DNA from: Larix kaempferi
Lineage: Eukaryota > Streptophyta > Pinopsida > Pinales > Pinaceae
Direction: 5' to 3'
Assembly: GCA_027924585.1 (NCBI GenBank)
Contig: BSBM01001138.1
Location: forward strand, 8,046,001-8,110,000
DNA: 64,000 bases
The position numbers were made by a program, and so were the translations under genes. The notes under the pieces are model-generated. The model was given only the letters and a program-made list of their open reading frames with translations, was not told the DNA's origin and did no database searches. Shown here one piece after another: positions 31,645-43,969 of this stretch. Within the stretch, counting starts at the first letter, position 1. Each line of letters begins with the position of its first letter.

Positions 31645-34600
31645 GACTCATAATGCTGTAACTTTAACAATTTTTTCATTGTTATCAAATGAAACATATG
31701 GTAGTAGTTTTTCTCTACAATAGTTCTCATATTCCATATGCTTCTTGTATTTAACATATCGTATTACATTTGAAAATATGTTTACCGTTATTTTGGTACT
31801 CTAGTATAAACTCTACAAGAGAAATATCTTGATAGGATCTTGTAGCAAATATAGTAATCAATGATAGATAAACACATTATGTTTTTTTGAACTGTAAAGT
31901 TATTGTTTTGGTAGAAACAAAGATTCAGGGATAAATGAACACTCATTGGGTGGAGACATGTTTACAAATACACATTTTCTTGAGCTTCAATTCAATGCCA
32001 AAGATAGTATTATATGCACTACATGTTGAGCTAAGATCTTTTGAATGTTAAGCGATGTATTTCTAAGTGTACTTATTAGTTGAATGGCATCAATATTGAT
32101 CTTTTTCATGTCCTTACATATTTTATTGAATGTATTTATCATTAATTTGTCAGCCTTAGCCATGTATTAGCTACAATATGGTGTTGCAACATATGCATTC
32201 AACTTATATAGAGGATGCATGTTTGCACTACATAATCGTGCGATGTTTATTGAAAAACTATTATTCTTTGTGTGGATGTTTTCTTTAAAAAAAAAAATTG
32301 TTGTTTCAATCTAACTTATATTGTTTTTATGTACTCACTTCCAAATAAGTTTATTTTAGTAAGGAAATTTTGAAAATTCATCAAGTTATCTTATCATGTT
32401 TGTTCTAGGCGTGTAGACAAGGACATTGTTTCTTATGTACAAATTTGTTAGCTATGTTAATTGGTTCAAGTATTCTCATCAATGTGTTAAAGGAATTTGC
32501 ATAAGGCTATTGAGTGTTCTTGTAGCAACAAATGGTGAAGATGGACAACTGGGCAACAATAAATGAAAGTGACTAGATCTCTCAAATACATATGCATTAA
32601 TAGACATACTAAAATAGAATGCATAATGCATGTGACTATGCTTGTTCATACATATGATATTGCATACTGGTAAAATTAGTATGGTTTTACATATGCAATG
32701 AGCCACTAATGATAATTAATGTGGTTGATGATGATTATGTGACTAGAGATAGTTGAAGCATGGTTGAAGATGTGGATTATGTAATCTTGTGAGAAATGAT
32801 TAGGATAATAAAACCACAATCAAGAGGTTGGTGAAATGATTACACAATTCCTTGCAAGAGACCAACTGATCAGGTAACCTCAAAGGTGTTGAGGGAAACC
32901 ATGCGGGTAATGAATTTATCACGAATTTATTTATGCTAATTGCATAAGTGTTGAAAAAGGGATTTGTTAAGAATCCCTTAAGTCATATTTCAATATCATG
33001 AATTGGTATGCATATTATAATTAAATGCATTTGATTTAATGATATTCCACGGAAGATGGTGTGGAATGGCGTGGTAGAGGAAGGAATCTTTATACCTATA
33101 TAACTATTTGGAATCTAGAATGCATTCATGTGAAATTGAATAGAAATCTATGTGTGTGTTAGTTATGAGTAAATGACCAAGGCAAACGAAATCTGTGAAA
33201 CTGATATGGTAATCATGAATCAATGCAAGGGTGCATTGAGTGTGTGTGTATTAATAGATTATGTAAATATTTTGGTTACACACACACGTATGCGGGCATT
33301 ATGTTGAATGCATTATGTAAATGCATGTTGTGTCATATTTTATTGCATAATATGTTAATAGCTGAAATGCTAGGCTTATTGGTAATTCATAATTTTGAGA
33401 TCATTTCATGAGTTGTTGTGAATGCAGTGAAAGAAATGCTTGAAAAGTAGTTACATTGGATGGAATACAATAATTCTATGTCGGGAGAACAGAGTTGTGT
33501 AAAAAAAGATATGTCTTGGATATGGCAGTGAAAGTGAACCATAATGAAGACATGGATTATTTCTCATGCCATTGAAAGCTAAGTATTATGTGTAGAACTC
33601 ATGTTATTATTAAGGTATTTAATTGGTTCATTAATGATTTCCAAGATTGGTTGATAGATAAAAGTATGATTCCTAATACATGTATGTTTATGTTTATTAC
33701 ATATGTGGATGGTGAATCTACCTACTATGAAACCATGCTGAAAATTGTAAGTTGGAAATCCCAGGAAGAAGGTCACTTCAATGACATGAGAAGCCTTAGT
33801 GAATGATGGATTTCCTGAGGGACTGTTTACGAGAGAAGGGGATGCATGAGCCTGGAGAGTGAGTGACTGCAGAGAAGATACAACTTGAATGAATATGTTG
33901 TGAGCGATTCATGAGGTCTCTAGAGTCATAGCATGGATATTCTCTGTCCAGCCTGTGCCAGAGCACTAGAAGGGAACTAGGATAAATCGAGTGAGTGCAT
34001 GCAGAGACGGGATCCCATTCCCTGTGTTGTGTAGGATAATGGGGGGAGAGTGATATGGATTGGGGCATTTGTAGAAGGGTGTGTCAAGAGGACTAGTGAG
34101 TTGAATTCTTTCTCATGGAAACCTTGTGAAAGAAAATAAATCCACATGCATATACGTATTGGATAGAGGTTTCATACTTATTTGATGAAATGAATATATG
34201 TGATTATCTTCTGGTATTGGAAAATTGTTATGGACCTTATGACTATTACATAAGAATGGTTATAACATGCACATTTATTAATTATTGATATAGGTGCATG
34301 TGGATTTTCCAAGTCTAAGAAGGAAACTAGGGCATTGAACAATCAATGTTGATGCATTGCATATGAGATGGTCAACAACTATACTTGATTGCAAGGACTA
34401 AGTATGTTGTGACAGATGCAGCCGAGAAAGTAGCTTGGGAGCTAAATGATGCCATGTAAAGGCATATTTTATATGTCTAAAGACATGTTAAATTTTATCA
34501 GTATATATATAGTGTGGATGATGCATCAACGATGGTGGATAAATTAAGAGGGAGGGGAATGTACCACCCTAGTTTTTGACCCCAAGATGTAAATGTGATG

Positions 34601-36500
34601 TAATTATGCAAATTCTATAAGCCAGACTTATATGGTCTATAATACCATTGCTATTGCAAATGATGTATATGCTTTTTAATATAAAATTCCCTATTAACTG
34701 CAAGTGAAGAAGGACAAAAAAGAGATGGGGGATATGATTCCACAAGTGGGGGAAGTGAGAGGGGCTAAGGTGTGATAACCTTAGCTAATTCCATAAACCT
34801 TTATTAATCTTTTTATCAAATTTCATTAACCTTGGTGTGTCACTTAAATTAATTATGAGATTAGTTATCCTAAGTGAGATTAAAAAGGGGAAAGTGGATA
34901 CTTCTGGGGAAGCCACTTGTCAAGCCATAACCATGCATATATCCTGTTAGGAATTCATTCTGAAGACTCTCATTCGATCTTTGATTCATTTGTTCTAGCA
35001 TGAAGAGGAATGCATGTTGCCACTGAGGAAGAAGGATAGGTGACCACGAAGTCTACCTCCATGCCTAAGGAAGAACTATGATAAACCGACATATCTTACC
35101 ATTATACATTGGTGCATTTGGGCTTGGTGCCCTTGTTAGAGAGGATTGGCATGTAGATGGACTACATGGGACACTGACACAGAGACTTCTTGGTTGGTAT
35201 GTACTAGAGCACTGGAAGGGGATGGGGACAACCTAAGGGACTACAAAATAGAGTAGGGTGTTTCATCCCTTGTGTTGTGTAGGCTGATGGGAAATGAGTT
35301 TAGGGGTGGAAACAATTGTGGAGGGGGTTTCTACACCTTTGGGTAGTGTGTGAATTCCTTTGGGTTGAGTTAGTAGCGTTGGGTTGCATGTGACTATCTC
35401 GAAGAACGGAATCATAATTCTCCCCTTGTGTACTGATAGCCCCAGCTTGAGAGTGACATCCGTTAAAGAAAGAGATGGCTTGACAGAATGCTTACGGTTG
35501 GGAGGAACGTCTTTTGCTTACAACTGGTTGGAAGACAATTAAAAAGATAAGTGTCAAATATGATTGAATTCCATGGAATATATTTATGTTATGTGTTTGT
35601 TCAATTACTGTAATTGAATTGTTTATGTGCATGAATTATTGAACATGGTTTGAATGCACTCATGGTAAAATAATCCAATAAAATAAAACGAGTAATTGGA
35701 ATAATTTTCAATTATATATATAAGCATATTTCTACTACAAAAATTTATGGTTTAACAATCAAGGAAATGGAATTTGATTTTTGGAATCACAAGCAGAAAT
35801 GTGTGTGGAATTGGGTAACCATGGTCTCAACAATGTACAGAGAGCTACCAGGTATGTGACAAATTAGTAAAGCATAGGAAATTGTATCAACGTTGTGAAT
35901 TCTCTATCTTTCTACAACCTTGTTCATGTACTTTAATAAAAATCATTCAAGGGAATAGGTGTCCAAACTTATATATTTATCAACAGAGACTTTTTTAAGT
36001 TCTTAATTACTATTATTTTGTTTCCATATCATTAAAACATCTTTTATTCATAACAAAACATGGTCATGTTTGCTTCCTCTATTTTGAAACAATAGTATCC
36101 ATAATTTATTCTATGTATTTGCTTTAAATTGAATGTTGTCTTTTGGGTGAAGCAAGTTCCATAATTATGGTGTGCAAATCATAAATACATTATGTATTAT
36201 TGAATCATCATGCCTTTTGTTTCATTTTCATTAATTTTTTTTTAATTTCAATGTTAATTTATATTAATATTTTCACTTTTATATAAAGTTTTTTGAAAAC
36301 TTTCATAACGATGTTTATGTGTACTTTCCATATTTAATATGCATTTTTGTATTGCAATCGTCTTTTTAATGCATCTACCATTATTATTCAATTTCATAAA
36401 TGGATCATGTCAATGCTTATGATATAATGTCTATATTTGCACATACATTAATTATTGATTCTATAAAAAACAATTTGAAATCATTTATAACTCCATTGTA
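31645..36500. other. Long stretch without a recognisable gene
   Basis: Many short ORFs, none with a domain. Two related segments, about 33930-34085 and 35195-35340, share 'agagcactagaagggaa' and 'ccctgtgttgtgtagg', which suggests an old duplication. A purine run at 34543-34558 precedes 'TGTACCACCC', which could be the start of a 3' LTR; no partner LTR was seen. Confidence 0.4.
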
Positions 36501-36555
36501 TTATTTGTATGAATGCTATTTCAAGTGATAAAAGCTTATCCAAGCTTATAATGTC

Positions 36556-36651
36556 ATGGCGGAGTCCTTATCCAAGCTTGCTCAGAATGCACCGGAGGGT
36601 ATCATTCAATTTGAGGAGAGTCTCGATGGTGCTATCAAGGCTAGTCTTTAA
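36556..36651 (+). pseudogene. Possible exon fragment of unknown gene
   Basis: A clean 31-codon frame ending in a stop reads 'MAESLSKLAQNAPEG', then 'IIQFEESLDGAIKASL'. Its composition is more protein-like than anything nearby, and a 'ttatccaagctt' duplication overlaps its start. I do not recognise the family. Confidence 0.25.
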
Positions 36652-36654
36652 ATT

Positions 36655-38120
36655 GTCCTGTTGTTCACTGTTTGATTAGTTTTTGGCATGATAACTCTTT
36701 GTAAGCCTTTGTTTTGTCGTTATGTGCAGATATATCTTGAAACAAATCATGATCGATATATGTATAGTTGGTATCTTATTAATACAAACTATAGTACTAT
36801 TTTGTGTGAAAAAAGAAAGTGATATAAGTTTTTCTTTTAGTTCTAAAAGAGTTTTTACAAGTGGTAATGGGTTGTTTCTCCTGAGGTGTTAAAAATTGTG
36901 GTAATTTTTCATTTTGAAGTGCTCCTTTATAATATGCATATATGCTTTTCTTCACAAATGTTTATAATTTCTAACAAGAGTCACGAAGTGTCAATGTCCC
37001 CGACATTGCATTTGCATTGGCTTTTTTGTTTGTCAACAATGTTGCGGCTATGTAAGTATATAGAGGATAGAAAAATAATTAAGATTGTGTAAGTTGTTAT
37101 AGAAAGTCTTGTCTTTAAATAACAAGGAAAGGAACATAGCCTATAACTCTTATAGAACTCACTTAGTTATAACTACATGCTTTGAACCAACCTGTAATAG
37201 CTATTGTAACTTTTACTAACTCAGCTCTCAACTAAAAGCCAACTAAGTTTGACAACACTTTACCTTTAACTAGCAAGAGATAAAGATTCCTAATGAAAGG
37301 AATAGACTTTTACCAATCCTTACTTTGCTCTAAATACAACTATATGCTTTAGGTACAAGAACAACTATAAGAAAAGTAGATAGAGGAAGACAAAATACAT
37401 GATATATTTAGATTCGCCATGAGTTATTGGTATTAGTATGATCGAGATCACATCGTATAATAAGGATCATAACGCATTTGTCTTTCTTCATTGATCAAAA
37501 TTCCGAAGTTACTTTTTGGGTGGGGGGAATGACCAAATTGAGTTTGTCAATACAACCTTACCAATAAAAATAGATAAATAATATAACCTCATCATAAAGC
37601 AGCTCTAAACTATTTTAACTAAATAGATAATGAGTGACCCTTAATGCTATAGGCACTTGAAATGGAGGTAGAACATAGAACTCCCCTTCATATGCAACAC
37701 CATTCTATTTAATGCCTTATGATGTAAAATTGTTGGTGACTTTTATCTTTTAAGTATTAAGTTTTGAGTAGTCCAACAAATCTTTATGACAATTGGAAAT
37801 CTATGTATATATAGAATAATAGTTCTGTTGTTATGGAATGTCATTTTTTGGAGATCCCAATGTAAATTACATTTATTTGTCAATTGGATTGATTTGATGG
37901 TGTTTCTGTAATTTTTTAATAAAAAAAAGTGAAATAAAAGTGAGATCTAGCATAACTATTAAGTAAGAGATTTTTTTCCATTCTATCATACTTTTATGAT
38001 AAGGCATTTTTTTTTCTTACTTAAACACGTGTTCCTACTCATTTCTTTTTTTAATTATTTCTCACATATGTGTAAAGAGTCTCTGAATTCATGATATCCA
38101 CAAATGTCTTGAAAAACCTC
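36655..38120. other. No gene recognised
   Basis: AT-rich sequence; one 68-codon ORF (36886-37092) without known motif. Confidence 0.45.
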
Positions 38121-38126
38121 TTTGGC

Positions 38127-38239
38127 TATTGAATATTCTTTAATTTATTTAATAGTATGTTGTGTTGGCTATTGAATATTCTTGAAATATTCAATAGCCA
38201 ACACAACATACTATTAAATAAATTAAAGAATATTCAATA
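38127..38239. repeat. Near-perfect 113-bp palindrome (54-bp arms, 5-bp centre)
   Basis: The left arm 38127-38180 is the exact reverse complement of 38186-38239. Only the five central bases do not pair. A direct third copy of most of the arm follows at 38242-38281, and a diverged fourth at 38303-38338. Transcribed from either strand it would fold into a long hairpin. Confidence 0.95.
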
Positions 38240-38241
38240 CA

Positions 38242-38338
38242 TTAATTTATTTAATAGTATGTTGTGTTGGCTATTGAATATCTTTAATCTGTCCATTGGT
38301 TGGCTATTAATTTATTTAATACGATGTTGTGTTAGCTC
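38242..38338. repeat. Extra direct copies of the palindrome arm
   Basis: 'ttaatttatttaatagtatg' followed by 'ttgtgttggctattgaatat' repeats the left arm of the palindrome. A weaker copy with 'acgatgttgtgttagct' follows. Confidence 0.85.
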
Positions 38339-38691
38339 TTATTGAGTTCATATTGTAATGATTGTATTTCTAGCCATACCTTGATTCTTTAATTTATTTA
38401 TATAATATGTTGCGTTTTGAATTTTGCAAATGTTTATTCATAAAGAAAAATAATGAATTTTGAAATATTTAAAATGATTACATACTTTTATATAATATTT
38501 TATTATTATTATTGAACATTGAATTGAGTATGAGGTTGCTAGTGCCTTGTAAACTTCATATAAATATGTATAAACAAGAGCTTCTTTAAACTTATACAAT
38601 TTTTGTTTTATTAATTGAAAGGACACGTTACATGATGCCCTAGGGAGGAAGGGTCAGCTATTTTATGGTTTATGGTGGAAAAAAATTCAAA

Positions 38692-38765
38692 ATTTAAACA
38701 CTATTACATTAGATTATTTAACCATTTAAACACTATTACATTAGATTATTTAACCATTTAAACAC
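38692..38765. repeat. Tandem repeat, 32-bp unit
   Basis: 'atttaaacactattacatta' plus 'gattatttaacc' is present twice, exactly, and begins a third time. Confidence 0.9.
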
Positions 38766-39424
38766 ATTTACACTACATTATTTTTTCTAAAATTATTTAT
38801 TTCTTTAATTATATATAAATATATAATGTCAAATATATTAATATATTTTTTTTTATGAACTTTAAAAAAAATAACAAAATATCATTCTCCAAAGAGAATA
38901 TACAGGTCCCAAACAAAAAAATTAACTATATATTATAAAATATATATATAGCTTTAAAAAGTTAAATTAAAGTTTTTCACAAAATTTAATGTTTGATTGA
39001 TACGGTTGCTTATCTAATTTCATGAAAATGAATATTTTTTCACAATGAAAAAGCTCTATACTATTATAGTATATAAAATAGTCAAAATATTACAATATTT
39101 TCACAAACTGAAGGTATCCTAAGAGTAGGCCATCCAAATAACATGTTGGACGTTGTCATTCATATCCAAACCCACACCGGTAATCTAGAAAGATCCAAGT
39201 CCTACCACCCAATCCCAAATATAAGAGATGCCAAAGATGATATATATACATAAATAAATAAATAAAACTAATTCCGAATACCTCCGATACAATGGAGATA
39301 CAAAAATGGGTCAGCTAATAAAAATACCTCCTAGCCTGAAGCAACTAACCCAGGAACAAAGGAAGAGATCCAGAATCCCGCATCGAATGATCTTCATGAA
39401 GCTAAAAACTAATGCATCCCTCAC

Positions 39425-40490
39425 GAGCTGAAAGTCCACGCTTGGACATCTGATCTGCCTCCAAATTGTCTTCACGAAAGATATGGTGGAAGCAAATCCC
39501 CTGCATTTTCAAAAGTAGCCTACGAATTTGGGTCATCCAAGGGAGAAAGAACAATGGCATGGATGTCCCCCACGTTGCTAGCCCAATTGATAATGACCAT
39601 GGAGTCCCCTATAACGTGAAGAAGATCAATCTTGATTGTTATGGCAAAGTATAGCACCATCCAAAGTGCTACCAATTTTTCCCTGGTGTTAGACCCATTA
39701 CCATAGTTCATCCATAAATAATAGCATCTACGATCATCCACTTTGATTGTAGCTCCTTCCCCACACTTGGTACTAGATGCCTATGAGGCACCATCGAAAT
39801 ATGCTATAACACCCATCTTTGGTAAGAGGGCTGATTGGATTCGAGTTTTCTGCATGTTATCTTTAATTTTCCCTAAATATTCACAGTATCTAGCCACAGC
39901 TATTCCAGCACACCTGTAGGGGATAATGAGCTTGTTTTCAAATAGCAAGAGATTCCTTGATTTCCACGTTTCCCAGAGAGTGTAAATTGCAAGCTCACCC
40001 AGCCCTTCATTTGTTGCAAACCAATTTTTAACACAATCTTGTGGAGAGGATCCATTCCACAATCCAATAGAAGGGTAGAAAATTCTAGCATAATCCCACA
40101 CCTGTGTAAAATATCGACAATCCATAAATAAATGCCCGACTGAGTCATCTGCCATTTTACAGAGTATGCATCTGTTTGGTCCCTGAAATCCTCTTTTCTG
40201 CAAATTTTGCCAAGTGAGGAGTCTGTCTTCAAGTATCAACCAAATAAAAAATTTTAACTTAAGGGGGATTCACCACTTCCAAATTACACCACTTCACAAG
40301 ATGGAATTTTTGGTTGTCTTTTCCAGTCCATCTGAAGTTATGGATCTGCCTCCTGATACCTGTAAGTATTGATTTTGGCGTTACTTAATAACATCCAATA
40401 GACCCCAAGATTCTGCAAGACAGACTTGGCAAGAGTAACCGTGCCTCCCCTGGATAACCATCTCCAGCTGGATAACGCTCTAGCATGAAA
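39425..40490 (-). pseudogene. LINE remnant: end of RT, zinc region and RNase H
   Basis: On the minus strand the order is 'RWLSRGGTVTLAKSVLQNLG' (near 40450), then 'LKLKFFIWLILEDRLLTWQN' (40260-40200). Next is a zinc region with 'NRCILCKMADDSVGHLFMDC' (40170-40110), which keeps its Cys and His ligands. RNase H follows with 'GVIAYFDGAS' (39790), 'NTREKLVALWMVL' (39690), 'HVIGDSMVIINW' (39620) and, after a frame change, 'FREDNLEADQMSKRG' (39450). All the RNase H catalytic positions can be seen. It is better preserved than the copies at 0.3-11 kb and belongs to another subfamily. A ~170-codon minus frame (39781-40239) is still open. The RT catalytic core is missing. Confidence 0.8.
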
Positions 40491-40992
40491 ATGAATATAT
40501 TATCCAAAACATCCAAAAACATTAATCCGACGGAGACGGCTGCTTGCCCAATTCTATACTCCGACTGAGACGGCCCAGTTCTAGGTCCAATATATAGGCT
40601 AACTGTTGCTATTTTATCATAATACTATATGATCTAAAAATGTGTTCCAGGTTTGTGGTTAGAATACAAATGGAGGGCGCTTATGAAGCATGTTACAGGT
40701 TTGTGGTTAGAATCTAAAATTGATGAGTAAAAATTTCATTTTAGACCTCCTTTTCGATTGAAATTTACTACCAATGGAAAGTTAAAGCTTTAATTATAAT
40801 TTTGAGACCGTCAATACTTTTTACCAAATTGAAATTTCTGTGTAATATTTATTGGAAATGTACTGCATCTTATTTCAAAAGGCAGTATGTTATGTTCCGA
40901 ATAAAACGCAACCAAATCATTGAAAACGCACCGCACACAGACCGGCTGTAACTTATTATTGCAGAAATACCATGTGATGCTTGTATATCCTC

Positions 40993-41069
40993 TGGCCAAT
41001 GCAGCAAGTCTCGAACCTGCGACCTTCGCGTTAATAGCACGACGCTCTAACCAACTGACCTAACAGGCC
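40993..41069 (-). pseudogene. tRNA-Ile-like pseudogene with ATT anticodon
   Basis: The body matches plant tRNA-Ile(AAT): 'TTAGGTCAGTTGGTTAGAGC' in the D arm, then 'GTCGTG-CTATTAA-CGCGA' and the T arm 'GCAGGTTCGAGACTTGC'. The anticodon loop reads CTATTAA where tRNA-Ile has CTAATAA, so the anticodon is ATT, which pairs with an Asn codon. Three extra bases (TGC) follow the T stem, and the acceptor stem pairs poorly (GGCCTGT with ATTGGCC). The gene is therefore judged broken. Confidence 0.75.
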
Positions 41070-41157
41070 TTCTTGATTTTATTTATTTCGAACGCATTCC
41101 AAACTCCTGCTGTTTTGTTTCTTTCTGATTTACAGACCCGATTTCATTCCGGCGGAG

Positions 41158-41345
41158 TTAGAGGTCAAATCAATATATAAATCTTGAGAATTAAGTATTA
41201 GCAATTACACTTTAAAAAAACCATGGCCGGATACTTCTAACAAATAATAATGGTTTTGATTTGCAATTTTCCGCTGAAATTTCTGGCTTCTATACATTAC
41301 AATATTGAGTTAAGATATGCAAAAAGTCTGCAGATTGCACGAGTT
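41158..41345. repeat. tRNA-bearing segment, copy B
   Basis: It matches the two flanks of the tRNA-His gene at 23733-24235, without the tRNA-His. It lies between a tRNA-Ile-like pseudogene and tRNA-Lys. Confidence 0.6.
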
Positions 41346-41465
41346 AAGAGAGATCCCGAAATGGCAACACCGACCTGAGAATGCAGGGTTTTGTATTGCT
41401 GAACAAAAGAGGAAAAGCGCCTGAGCTTTACCAACATTCTACAAAATACCCATAACATTTTGTCA

Positions 41466-41538
41466 CGCCCACCGTGGGGCTCGAACCCACGACCACAAGG
41501 TTAAGAGCCTTGCGCTCTACCAACTGAGCTAGACGGGC
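41466..41538 (-). tRNA. tRNA-Lys (CTT anticodon)
   Basis: Complete minus-strand cloverleaf: acceptor GCCCGTC/GGTGGGC (two G-T wobbles), D arm 'TAGCTCAGTTGGTAGAGC', anticodon loop CTCTTAA, T arm GTGGG-TTCGAGC-CCCAC, discriminator G. Both internal promoter boxes are intact. A TTTT run lies ~25 bases downstream. It looks functional. It reads AAG codons. Confidence 0.93.
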
Positions 41539-41675
41539 TTGCATAGACACATCTGTAATTACAAATTACAACTAATGTAGTCACCTGCAGCAGTCATGTA
41601 AAATGAAAAGTATTGTAAATTATAATTGAAGAATTCAATTCGTGCATTTTGTTCAAATGTTTGTTAACCTTTTAC

Positions 41676-42130
41676 ATTATTAGTTACTACAATTTTTTTT
41701 TTTCAAAACATTTTAAAATTAAAATATTAATATTTAGTATTTAAATGATTTAATTATTTTTATTTTTATTTTTTTTTAAAAGGTGGTTGGCCGTTTGTTA
41801 GATGGCTAGTCTACTTGGGAAAATGGTCACCACCTGCTATTCTAGAGAATCAAGATGGCACGAATTACAATCATTACAATATGGGCTCAACAAGAGCAAT
41901 ATGTCACTTACAAGGTGGCGAGGGTAACAAACATTCCTCCCAACCACCTAGACTACAACCAATGGACAGATTTAATTATTAGTTACTACATTATTTTATT
42001 TTTTCAAAACATTTGAAATTAAAATATTAATATTTAGTATTTAAATGATTTAATTATTAGTTACTACATTATTTTATTTTTTCAAAATATTTTGAAATTA
42101 AAATATTAATATTTAGTATTTAAATGATTT
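41676..42130. repeat. 78-bp tandem repeat, three units, split by an insertion
   Basis: Units begin 'attattagttactaca' at 41676, 41976 and 42054. The first is separated from the others by the inverted-repeat element at 41781-41949. Confidence 0.85.
41781..41949. mobile_element. Small inverted-repeat element (MITE-like, ~169 bp)
   Basis: It begins AGGTGGTTGG and ends CCAACCACCT, a perfect 10-bp terminal inverted repeat. It is clearly less AT-rich than the tandem repeat it interrupts. No target duplication is visible, so the superfamily is unassigned. Confidence 0.6.
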
Positions 42131-42299
42131 TATAAAAAAATTAAATATATAATATAGGGAAAGAAAATAAAACATTTAAAAGTTAGTGTTTACATTGTTG
42201 TTTGTCTTTATGTGATTCAATGCATTCTTTTAAGTATTTTAAAAACATGATGTAATTATTTTTGTTTTCTTCTTTAACTTTTTTATCATTAAAATTATT

Positions 42300-42770
42300 A
42301 TAACATTTTATAAATAAATAAAATTTAAAAATTAGGTTGGATATCTAGCTGTATAATTTTTAATATATTTTATATAGTTAACATTTAATTAGTAAAGGTT
42401 TCCTCGCAACATTTAAACAATGTGAAATTAAGCTTTCAATACATCCAAACTATTAATAGAGACACAACACTACCAACAACATTGATGTGCATGCTCTTCC
42501 TCCTCCAACCAATACCCAAACATTTGCTCCGCAATAGGCTTGCCATCTCTTATAGAGGTGGAAGATAATATGTAGAGATTCTCCATAACTACAAATTTTG
42601 CATATGCAAAACCTCAAACACCCCAAATTTTTGTCACATGTGAAGGTACATTGTAATCACATTTTCAAATGTACATGTGGAGGTACATTGTAATCACATT
42701 TTGAAATGTATATTTCTCTCACACCTCAAAATAACTTGTCACTTCAGTAGCATAGTGGATCACTTTGCCT
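42300..42770. repeat. Dispersed repeat, copy at 42 kb
   Basis: It shares 'ggttggatatctag', 'aattagtaaa', 'taggcttgccatctctt', 'cacattttcaaat' and 'cctcaaaataac' with 62160-63080. A 34-bp unit ('ggtacattgtaatcacattt') is doubled inside at 42645-42710. No domain is recognised. Confidence 0.65.
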
Positions 42771-42879
42771 CTTCACTTTTGGGACAAGGATGTTTAAGTG
42801 CAGAAGTCTTGGGTTTTAGGAGAGATGATAGTAGGATGTGGAAAGTTTTCATTTCAACTTAAATTCCAGCAATATCATG

Positions 42880-43962
42880 ATTAATAATCAAGAGGACTCT
42901 TTAGCTTGGTGCTTCTCACCAACGGGAGTATATACTCCTAAGAGGGGTTATAATTTTCTGGTGAATGCATAGGAGAGACCAGATACAGTATGGTGGTGGA
43001 AAGTTGTATGGAGATTCAACTGTCCGACAAAATCTAAACAATACATGTGGTTTTTGTTATCAAATAAGGTTTTGACTTGGGATGTCATTCAAAGGAAAAA
43101 TTACTCAGGACCCGGGAGGTGTTTTTATGCAAAGAAGTGGAAGAAACAAACTTTCATATGGCTATTACTTGTCCTTATGCAATGACAGTATGGAGAGAGA
43201 TTGGAAAGAGGATGAAGGCATATATCCAGTGGTGTGGAGATTCGATGGAGAATTGTATAAAATTATGGTGTTCCAATAATGATTATGATGATATCAGATC
43301 TCTGCCTTTAATTATTGCTTGGGGCATATGGTTAGCTAGGAATCTCAGTTGTTTTGAAGAGAAATTTACTCTACCTTTCCAAAGTGTTGCCCAAAGTTTG
43401 GGCATTCTCAGTTACTTTGCCCAAAAAAAAAGAAAAGAAAAAGAAAAAGAAAAAAAAAGAAAAAAAAAAAAAGAAAAAAGAAGAAAAAAAAAAAAGATTA
43501 AGATAAGACGGATAGTAAAGAAGCTCATAAACATACAAATGCTTGCAGAGCGGGGAGAGTATTTTTTATTTTGGAGAATCATTGGTATAGCTTTAAAGAA
43601 AGACTGGGCAAGGTTCAAACAATTTTGCAGAACTGAGTTCTCTAAGATTACTTCTAGTATTGGTAGTGGAAAAAGCTTTAGATAGAATACACATTTTTGG
43701 AGATTCTTTGTTAATTGTGAATTGGATAAATGGAAAAATGAGAATCCATAATCTGATGTTGGAGGCTCTCTTGCAGGAAACTTTATATCTTAAAACAATA
43801 CTTGGTCATGTTTCTATAAAGCATATTTATAAAGAAAGAAATGAAAATGCAGATGAACTTGCAAAGGTTGGAATATCTATGCAGGTGGGAGAATGGTTTA
43901 TAACTGAACCACTTAATGGGGAAACAAATCGTTATTATCATATCCCCTTTCACAAGCCATGA
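42880..43962 (+). pseudogene. LINE remnant: zinc region and RNase H
   Basis: The plus strand reads 'DSLAWCFSPTGVYTPKRGY' (near 42900), then 'QYMWFLLSNKVLTWDV' (43040). A zinc region follows in which the Cys and His are partly kept ('EETNFHMAITCPYAMTVWREI', split over frames, 43140-43200), with 'IIAWGIWLARN' after it. RNase H is seen only in its second half: 'RIHIFGDSLLIVNWINGK' (43680) and 'YKERNENADELAKVGI' (43830-43880). The first half, with the catalytic 'FDG' and Glu, is replaced by an A/G-rich simple repeat. This is the only LINE piece of this type on the plus strand. Confidence 0.78.
43423..43497 (+). repeat. A/G-rich simple repeat inside the LINE RNase H
   Basis: The run is made of A tracts broken by single G (aaaag/aaaaag units). 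It is inserted where ~60 codons of RNase H should be. Confidence 0.9.
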
Positions 43963-43969
43963 AAATTTG

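Noticed and set aside
34380-34460. Copia-type RNase H end ('TKYVVTDAAEKVAWEL')
   Set aside because: Only a short weak resemblance; neighbouring frames do not continue the domain.
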